A stretch of 64,000 nucleotides of DNA from Dasypus novemcinctus (Eukaryota; Chordata; Mammalia; Cingulata; Dasypodidae). Positions 56,036 to 64,000 of this stretch are shown piece by piece; position 1 is the stretch's first letter, and each line of letters starts with the position of its first letter. The position numbers and the translations under genes were made by a program. Below the pieces are notes generated by a model. The model worked only from the letters and a program-made list of their open reading frames with translations, did no database searches and had not been told where the DNA came from. The stretch lies in assembly GCF_030445035.2 (NCBI RefSeq), contig NC_080673.1, positions 158,902,216-158,966,215 of the forward strand, written 5' to 3'.

Positions 56036-56755
56036 TTAAAACTATAATGTTGGGAATGGTCTTCTGGCAAATATGGCAGGGGAGGGTGACTCGTGCAGGG
56101 TGTCATGGGTGGGAGATATGCAGGATAGAGCACACCTGGGGCATGCTTCTATGGAATAGAAAAGTATTCATCTCATCATAGTGTGATATCTCAGTGGGTG
56201 GAGACACACAAAATAAACAAGAAAATATTAAACACCCATTCTGGGGAGACTGCCATGTTCTCAATTAGAGGGGCAAGACTTCCTTGAAAACATAGGCAGT
56301 GCCTAATAAAAGAAAACAGACCAATATGTCTAGCACTCAATATTATTTCATGTAACTATGAACCTTATTCTTCAAAAATTGAAATTTAATGATTACCAGA
56401 GTTTCTGGGGAAAGCGGGGGGTGGGGGAGAAGAATAGAATAGATAGCTCATAGGGCACTGGAATTGTTCTGCATGAGCTTGCAATGACATATACAGGCCC
56501 TTTTGAATTTTGTCAAAGCCAATAAAAGCGCATGGTGCAAAATGTAAACTATGATGTAAACCATTGACCATGGTTAGTGGCAGTGCTTTAGTATTTGTAC
56601 ATTAATTGTAACAAATGTACCATACAAATGTAAGATATTGTTGATGGAAGAGAGAGGTAGAGAGGGAGGGGGTTGGATTTGTGGGAATCTCTGATCTCTG
56701 ATATTTTCTACGTGAATTTTCTGTAACCTAAAGCTTCTTTGAAGGTAAGGTAAAA
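56036..56755 (+). repeat. Xenarthran interspersed repeat, internally shortened copy
   Basis: 56070-56330 matches 57000-57260 ('atggcaggggagggtgact', 'ggggcatgcttctatgga', 'gcagtgcctaataaaagaa'). 56395-56755 then matches the 3' part 58205-58400 and 15840-16200 ('caatgacatatacaggccc', 'caaaatgtaaactatgatg', 'taattgtaacaaatgtacc'). The middle about 900 bp present in the next copy is missing. Confidence 0.65.
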
Positions 56756-56999
56756 AAAAAAATAAGATACTGGGGGAACATACGAAGAAATTGTCACTGT
56801 ACATAAAAGATAACAGATCTTACAGGGATGGAAGAAACATTGAAAAAAATGTTATTGTACTTTTTAAAAATTTTACCTTTAAATTTTTATTCTTTTTATT
56901 TTTGTATTTTATTTGTTATTATTTTATTTTCTTAATATTTTCTTTTGTTTATTTTTTAGCTTTGCTTTTGGGGAGGTTTTGGATCACAGAATAGTCACA

Positions 57000-58400
57000 A
57001 CTGTGGCAGGGGAGAATCACTAGTATGGTTGTCGGTGTTGGGAGGATGTGTGGGGAGGGATGCATCTGGGGCATGCCTCTATGGAATATGAATATGTTCA
57101 AGCGGTCATGGGCATTGTTTAAGTGGATGAAGACACATACAATAACCGAAGAATATTTAATTCCCATCCTGGGAAGTCCCCCTACATTTTCTAATAGAAC
57201 AGCAAGAATCCCCTGAGCACACGAGCAGTGCCTGTTGAAGGAGGACAGACAAGTATGGTTGTACTTATCAACCTTTTCTTGAGAAATTAAAACCTAATCT
57301 AGTATTATATATTGTCTAAGAATTATGTCCTGAGAGCCTCCTTGTTGCTCAAATATGCCCTCTCTCTAAGTCAAACTTAGCATATAAATGCATTACCTCC
57401 TCCCAAGCATTGGAAATGATTCCCGGGAATGAGCTTTCCTGGCACCAAGGGATTACTACCAAGCAACCACTAGCAATGCATCTGGAAAAAAACCTTGACC
57501 AAAAGGGGGAAAGTGTAAACACAAATGAGTTTATATGGTTAAGAGACTTCAAAGTTAGTCAGGAGGTCATTCCAGAGGTTATGCTTATGCAAGTCTCAGT
57601 AGGATCTCATTGACTGCCACAGTAAACAGTGCCTCAAACAAGTGGGCTCCTGAGGGCTCTAGAGACATCTAGACATTTTAAGCAGGGAAGAGAATCCCAG
57701 GAATTTGGTGTCTTGTTAGTGGGTCTTACTTTGGAATATATGCTCCCCAATGTAACAGAGTTAGACTCATTTACAATATCCTTACACTTGACTTTTCTGT
57801 CCTTTTTATTTGAACCTATAATTAGCACTGTACTCATTAGCTATATGTCCCAGAGAATTAAATCTTAGGTTTGTTCACATACCAGTTGAGCCCTGAATCT
57901 CAGCAAGTGTTGCAACACCTATTTTGTAGTTCAATAGACTTGCCCAGGACAACAAACAAAAGGATGATTAAGGGCAATGCCAATCCCATAAAACAGAGAG
58001 TATCTACAGCTGCAAGCAAGACTGTTCCATCCATCTGCTCCATAGGATCAAAGCCCCCTCTCAATCAGAAATAGAGTGAGCATCACCATCTTAAAATCTT
58101 CAAGATTGAGGAAAGAGCAAACATAAGGGATGAATGCAACTATGGACTTAAGTAGACTTATGATTATCTAGCAATGGAAGCACTTGTATCATTGATATAA
58201 AGTCTGTGGCCACCAGAGGTTCTGAGGGGAGAGAGAGGGAAGAATAGGTGTACCATGAGGTACTTCAGGGATGTTGGAATTTCCCTGCATGACAGTTACT
58301 GTCCATTATACATTTTCTCAAAAATTATAAAATTATGTGGTACAAAGTGTAAACCATAATGTAAAATATAGTCTATGCACAGTTAAAAAAATCCAGGCTC
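57000..58400 (+). repeat. Xenarthran interspersed repeat, longer copy
   Basis: Second copy of the same repeat: 5' module 57000-57260, central part with 'gaatgagctttcctggcacc' and 'tgggctcctgagggctctag', 'aatcccaggaatttggtgtc', and 3' module from 58075 ('gagcatcaccatcttaaaat' ... 'aaatatagtctatgcac'), where it is truncated. Several 60-80-codon frames inside have no domains. It may be an L1 subtype's 3' UTR or an LTR element; I cannot decide. 56756-56999 is T-rich linker. Confidence 0.6.
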
Positions 58401-59205
58401 TGTTCAGGGCAAAGCAATATAAATAAATAAAACTTATTATAGCAGATCAGCAAATATGCTGATGACCTTTTCTATATAACCCTGACCACATAACCCCATT
58501 AAATCTGGCTACATACATTTAGTGCAATTCAGATGAGTATAATTTATTTATCATGGAACCGAATATAATTTAATGTTCTCTGAAATAATATGTCTGTTAC
58601 ATGATGTTCTTAATTGATCTTTCATGACTACCTGAAAGGTTATCTGTAATTTTATAATGATTGCTTAAAATAATCATACAATATTGATAAGAGTTGAAAA
58701 CTTGTCACCAAGAAAATTCAATAAAATGGATGTATGTAAATATATAAGCCCCACCAGGTATAGTATTGCAGTATCCAACTAATAGCATTTCTTAGGCTTT
58801 GATGAGCATTTCCCTTAAAGTATAATCATGAAACAGCAAAACAGTCAGGTCTAGAATTAGTATTTACTAAAATGTGCAGTTACTTAGGCTCTGTCATCAG
58901 TGTGATTTTATAGTACTGACTTCAGGGTCAGACAAAGTCTGAGATCATTCTGAAACCCAATTAGAAGTAATTTGAAATATGCATAGAATTTGTGCTTTTA
59001 TTAGCCTGGAAAAAAGAAACAATTATTATAAAAATACATCTACTCAATTCAAGTGATAAAACTTCAGGAGGTCACAAAAGCATTTCATTAGAACGTGAAC
59101 TATTCAGAGGAATGACATTATAGTGTCTTCAGAAACAGACCATAAGACAATAAAAAAGTCTCAAAGAGAGACAAAGAAATGCAAAAGCAGTGACGAAAAT
59201 AAGTT
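58401..59205. other. No recognisable feature
   Basis: AT-rich, apparently unique; nothing supported. Confidence 0.5.
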
Positions 59206-59219
59206 AAAACTGAATGAGT
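59206..59219 (+). repeat. Target-site duplication of the inverted L1, left
   Basis: aaaactgaatgagt; partner aaaactggatgagt at 61402-61415 (one mismatch). Confidence 0.75.
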
Positions 59220-59706
59220 TTTATTTTCATGATAAAATCCTTTGAGGAACAAAAGTTTTATTTTTATTTTTTTATTTTGCTGAGGTCCCATTTATCTATT
59301 TTTTTCTTTTGTTGCTTGTGAATTCAGTATAATGTCTAAGAAACCATTGTCTAACACAAAGTCATCAAGATGCTTCCCTACATTTTCTTCCAGGAGTTTG
59401 ATAATTCCAGCTCTTATATTTAGATCTTTAATGTACTTTGAGTTGATTTTGTATAAGGTGTGAAGTAGGGATCCTCTTCCTTATTTTTCAAATGGAGATC
59501 TATTTTTCTCAGCACCTTTTGTTGAAGAAACTCTTCTTTACCATTTGAGTGGTCTTTGCCACCTTGTCAAACATCATTTAGCCATAAATGCAAGGGTTGA
59601 TTTCTGAGCTCCCAAGCCAATTCCTTTGGTCTTTATGTCTTTCTTGTGCCAGTACCATGCAATTTTAATTACTGTTGCTTTGGAATAAGTTTTAAGATCA
59701 GATAAA
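59220..59706 (-). mobile_element. Inverted 5' segment of an L1 insertion
   Basis: Antisense L1 ORF2 sequence. On the minus strand it runs from 'aaggtggcaaagaccactc'-type ORF2 text to 'gttcctcaaaggattttat'. In L1 coordinates it ends just where the following sense segment begins, so both come from one L1 RNA. Confidence 0.85.
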
Positions 59707-60713
59707 ACAGTAAGCTTCACAATGGGAGAAAATATTTGAAAAACAAATACCTGATAAAACTTTAATATGCAGACTATATAAATAAATTCATCATCTTAAC
59801 AACAAAGACAAACAACCCAATTTTAAAATGGGCAAAAAACTTGAATAGATATCTCTACAATGGAGATATTCAGATGGCTAGAAATCACATGAAAAGATGC
59901 TTAACATCATTTGCCATCAAGGCACATGAAAACCATAATAAGATACAATTTCACTTCCATGAGAATGGCTGATATTAAAATAAGGAAAATCACAACAGTT
60001 GGAGAGGATGCAGAGAAAAAGGAACATCCATTCATTTGTGTTGACAATCAGTGCAAAATAGTGTAGCCATTGTGGAAGACAATTTGTTGGTTTTTCAGAA
60101 AGTTAAGTATAGTAGTTCATCTGACTCAAAATCCCACTACATATTTGCACACTGATGTTCATAATGGCATTATTCACAATTGCCAAAATATGGAAGCAAT
60201 CCAGGTGTCCTTTAACTGAAGAATGGATAAATAAAATGTGGTACAGACACACAGTGGAATATTATTTAGACATGGAAAGGAATAAATTCCTGATACATGT
60301 GACAGCATGGATGAAACTTGAAGACATCAAAGGGACAAATATTGTATGAACTCATGATTTGAAATAATTAGAATAAACAAACTCATAGAGTCAGAATCCA
60401 GAATATAGGTTACCAGGGTATAAGGTGAGGATAAGAAATGGGAAGATAAGGCTTAAAATCTACAGGGTTCCTACTGGAAATGATGGAAATATTTTGGGAA
60501 TGGCTGGCAGTAATAGTATCACAACATTATGAACATAATTAATAGCATCAAAATATATATCTGAATATGATTAAATGAGAAATGTTAGACTGTGTATATG
60601 GTAGCAAAATAAAAAGATTTTAAAATCCATGGAACTATACTACACAGTTAACCCTGAGTTAAATCATGCGCTATAGTTAATAGTACAATTGCAAAATATC
60701 AATAATAGGGTGG
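59707..60713 (+). mobile_element. Sense part of the 5'-inverted L1 (ORF2 end and 3' UTR)
   Basis: Starts 'acaatgggagaaaatatttg' and passes the ORF2 C-terminus, where the remnant 60155-60349 contains EEWINKMWYRHTVEYY, then the 3' UTR to 60713. An LTR is inserted there; the last 91 bp of the L1 lie at 61311-61401 ('aaaagaattctgtatttcat'). Confidence 0.88.
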
Positions 60714-61310
60714 TGTGTTAGCCAAAGGGGTGCTGATGCAAAATAACAGAAATCTATTGGCTTTTCTAAGGGGTATTTATTTGGGGGTAGAAGCTTACAG
60801 TTACCAAGCCATAAAGTATGTTACTCCCCTCACCAAAGTCTGTTGCCACAAGTTAGAGCAAAATGGTTGCCAGTCTTTGCAAGATTTCAGTCTTCTTCTT
60901 AAGGCTCCATGGTCCCATCTTCTTCCCATCTCAGCTGTGGGCTAGCATAAGGCTCATTTCACTTCCTGGAGCTCATCTCTTTCCAGGATCAGCTGCTCTG
61001 CTCTCTCTACAAGGCCAGCTATAGGCTATCAGGTGAATGGCTCAGCTCTCTCCCCAGGACTCCAACATCAATACTAAACTCTCTCCTCTGCTGTGCCATT
61101 TTCTGTGTGAGTGTCCACCCACCAAGAGGGTGGGGACTCAACATCCTACTGGCCTGGCTGAATCAAAGTCCTAATCTTAATTTAATTCAGTAAAAGTGAA
61201 ACCTGCGAATTTAAATCGATCAAAGAGTATTAAGCCCAGAGGAACAGAACAGTTTACAAACATAATTAATATTTCTTTCTGGAATTCATCAATAATATCA
61301 ACTTTTCACA
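60714..61310 (-). mobile_element. Solo LTR, family A, inserted in the L1 3' UTR
   Basis: Plus strand TGTGTTAGCCAAAGGGGTGC ... ATATCAACTTTTCACA. Same family as 27530-28177 on the other strand (shared 'ggtgggtgg', 'gggactca', 'cagaggaacag' marks). Duplication ggtgg (60709-60713) / ggtcg (61311-61315), one mismatch. Confidence 0.88.
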
Positions 61311-61415
61311 GGTCGTATAAAAGAATTCTGTATTTCATGCAGATTATTCTGAAAACCCAAAAGTTCTCTAATCAAGAAATATAATTACAGAAAATTTTTA
61401 AAAAACTGGATGAGT

Positions 61416-62339
61416 GAGTGGAAGATTCAAGTCAGATGGACTAATGTATAATATGAATGTAGAGCACATGGGCTGCAAAACCAAACACCTTTGAAAGTAT
61501 GGATTCTCTGCTTTAGTGACTACAGGGGCTTCAGCATGTTCCAGGAGTATCTTGTAGGGAAAAAAAAAAAATCCCGGGTCTCAGATCCCTGACAAACATT
61601 TCCCTAGTAGATATAAAACCTCATCTTGCAGAGATGGAAATTGCAATTTTCTTGGAAAAGTATAATGGTTTCTTTCTCAATTAAATGTCTCTTATCAAAG
61701 ATTAATATGATGAAGAAAATGAAACCCATGGCATTAGTACTTTTATATTATGTTGAGAGGGAAAAGATGTATTTTTGATAAAGTGCTGGTAATGTTGACT
61801 TTTTAGTGTATTATACTAACTTATCTTTAATATTAATTTACAATGTTTAAATGAGAAACTATTTTAGATTTAAGATTTGAATTTAAAAACAAAAATATAA
61901 TTTCACTAAATTTAAGAGTAAAGGAATAAAAGTTTAAGATTCTCTATGTTTGATATGTTAGATATAAAAGAATTACTTAAGAATTTGTGAAATATTTGTT
62001 TGTCAGAGATTTTGCCAATATTTTTCATTTCATAAATATGTGTATACACAGGTACTTCAGGCATCCAGCCATCACAGAAGTTGAGAAAATTAATTCTGTA
62101 ATATATGTCAAGGCATGCATTTGGAAAGCTGCATACGAGACAGCTAAATTACCTATTGAAAAAACTGAATACTTAAAATTATAAATGTAGATTAAATTAT
62201 TTGGGGAGACTCAATATATTTGTAAATTGGGATAAATATTAATAGAAAGTCAACTTTAAAGTGATTAAATATTTACTAGATTTACAATTAGAACAATAAG
62301 ATTAAAATTTGATTTGAAAATTTAAAGGTGGAGTAATAG
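61416..62339. other. No recognisable feature
   Basis: Strongly AT-rich; no supported gene, RNA or repeat. A run of 11 A at 61560-61571. Confidence 0.5.
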
Positions 62340-63300
62340 GGACCAAAACTACCACTTTGTCTGAAACAACTAAAGAAACAAGAAAGAAATATGTAACAAC
62401 AGTTCTCAGGAAATTGGACATTAGGCAATAATGGACAATGATCCCTGAAAAATGGGAAACAAATGAGGTGAGTCCTCTGCTCCCTCTTAAGTCTGGAGAA
62501 AGTCCAGGCTACAAGAATGATCAGAGCCCTGAAGTCTCCCTGAGTTAAGAAAAAACTGGAATGCAGGTAACTAAGGCAGCTAAATTTTGCAGAGCAAAAT
62601 ATCAGAGGTGTGGGAGTTGCCTAGAGAAACAATTCTGGAGTTCTGCAGAGGTTCTCCTGTGGAGATTTTAGCTGAGTTCTGATGAGCACATATGTATAAG
62701 GAAACTACTGAAGACAAAGAATGTACCATCTAAAACAATTAGAGGGAACAATACCTGGAGCACACAGAGGGTCCAGAATGGTGCTGTTCCCAACAGCCAG
62801 ACTGGAAAATCTTTTAATTCACAGGGCATCTGGTAGATTACTGAAAAGTTTGCTCTATCACTAGTAGGGAAAAATTAATCTCAGAATAAATGCTGCTCTG
62901 CTCCTGCCAGAAAGAGCTTAAAGCAAGAATTAAAATGATCAGATGGTTTGTAAGTAAATTAGCAGCTTTTCAGAAAAAAAATCCAAGAATTTTATAGGAA
63001 TACAAACATATCCAGCATCTATAAAGGCAAGGATCATAACTTCTGGCAATGAATTAAAAATGAACACAAGTGTAAACAAGCAAGAAAACACAATCCATAC
63101 TGATAGGAAAAAACAATTTATCATGATGAACCCAGAATAACAGAAGGCTGAGGAGTTTAAAGACTGGAATTTGAGGAGAGGTACTAGTGAAGGATACAGA
63201 GAAATTCCAAGAGCAGAGCAAGGAGAACAGAATATCAAAGTGGCCATATTTACCTCCATGACTCAGGAAATTACAAATTCTGTAGTTAATACAAGCCACC
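62340..63300 (+). repeat. L1 5' region (sense)
   Basis: Sense L1M-type 5' sequence; the clearest part is 62970-63150 ('aaatccaagaattttatagg', 'aatacaaacatatccagcat', 'gaacccagaataacagaagg'). The earlier 62340-62960 resembles L1 5' UTR sequence less clearly. Confidence 0.55.
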
Positions 63301-63329
63301 TCACCTTTATATATACTTTTATAAATCTT

Positions 63330-64000
63330 GTTTAGCAAAAATATACTTATTTACAATTGCTGAAAGATGGAAGCAACCTGTGTCCATCAATCAATGAATG
63401 GATAAAATGTGGTCTATACATACAATGGAATATTATTCAGCCATAAAAAGGAATGAAGTCCTGATACATGTGACAACATGGACGAACCTTGAAGACATCA
63501 TGTTGCATGAAATAAGCCAGACACAGAGAATACATATTATATGATCTCATTGATTTGAAACAATTAGAATAAGCAAACTCATGGAGTCAGTATCTAGATT
63601 ATAGGAATCCAGGGGATAGGATGGGGTTAGGGAATGGGAAGTTAATGCTTAAAATGTATAGGGTTCCTATTTGGAATGCTGGAAATGTTTTGGTAATGGA
63701 TGGTGATGACGGTAGCTGAACATTGCAAATGTAATTAGCAGCACTGAAATATACATCTAAGTGTGATTAAAATGGAGAATATTAACTCATACATATGATG
63801 ACAGAAAAAACTTTTTTAAAAATCCATGGAACTACACTATACCAATTGTGAATCCTAAGTTAACCATGGGCTATAGTCAATAGTAAAATTATAAAAACAT
63901 GCTATCATTCAATTGTAACAAATATTCCACAACAAAGCAAGGTGGTAGTGATGAGGTGGTATATGGGAATCCTGTATTTTGTGCATGAGTGTTTTGTAAA
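63330..64000 (+). repeat. L1 3' UTR (sense), cut by the window end
   Basis: Typical end of ORF2 and 3' UTR: 'ttatttacaattgctgaaag', 'acaatggaatattattcagc', 'gaccttgaagacatcatg'-like text, 'ttgtaacaaatattccacaa', 'atgggaatcctgtattttg'. Closest in the window to 60150-60713. Continues past 64000. Confidence 0.85.

Noticed and set aside
59220..60713. Two independent L1 insertions in opposite orientation
   Set aside because: The segments are neighbours in L1 coordinates and share one outer target duplication, so one twin-primed insertion is the simpler reading.

Overview
This is mammalian nuclear DNA, almost certainly from a xenarthran, most likely the nine-banded armadillo (Dasypus) or a close relative. 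The best evidence is five copies of tRNA-derived SINEs of the armadillo DAS type: short forms at 2738-3128, 9749-10114 and 32334-32729, and longer forms at 3309-3757 and 31233-31688. All have Pol III A/B boxes and target-site duplications. I see no host protein-coding exon, no rRNA or tRNA gene and no CRISPR. The window reads as intergenic or intronic DNA built mostly from retroelements: many old L1 fragments, ERVL/MaLR LTRs, SINEs, a few MIRs and one small hAT-like element.

Layout. 1-6060: L1 3' UTR pieces, then antisense L1 interrupted by two DAS SINEs. 6640-9130: sense L1, then a small U6 snRNA/L1 chimeric retrocopy with its own target-site duplication. 9130-23530: the least repeat-dense part, with one SINE, MaLR-type LTRs, an L1 3' end and MIRs. 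23540-34280: a long antisense L1 interrupted by an ERVL/MaLR provirus, a solo LTR, SINEs and L1 3' ends. 35667-43489: a complete but defective endogenous retrovirus (ERV). 43570-54000: a sense L1 and an antisense L1 lying tail to tail, with LTR and hAT-like insertions. 54000-64000: ERVL LTR, L1 3' ends, an L1 with a 5' inversion that later received an LTR, and the 3' end of another L1 running off the window.

The ERV is the most interesting object. It has 413/410-bp LTRs, a 6-bp target duplication, a tRNA-Lys-type primer site, a myristoylated-type Gag matrix, RNase H and integrase remnants, and a transmembrane Env of the type-D/gamma kind. Between env and the 3' LTR lies a two-lobed segment that looks like the constitutive RNA transport element (CTE) of type-D simian retroviruses. 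The Gag capsid N-terminus, nucleocapsid, protease and reverse transcriptase are absent, and about 2.2 kb of AT-rich non-coding DNA sits in their place. Every viral gene is broken. The LTRs differ at about 5% of positions, which suggests insertion roughly ten million years ago under ordinary mammalian rates (inference).

All repeat-family names below come from recognising sequence patterns, not from a database search, and many L1 boundaries are approximate.
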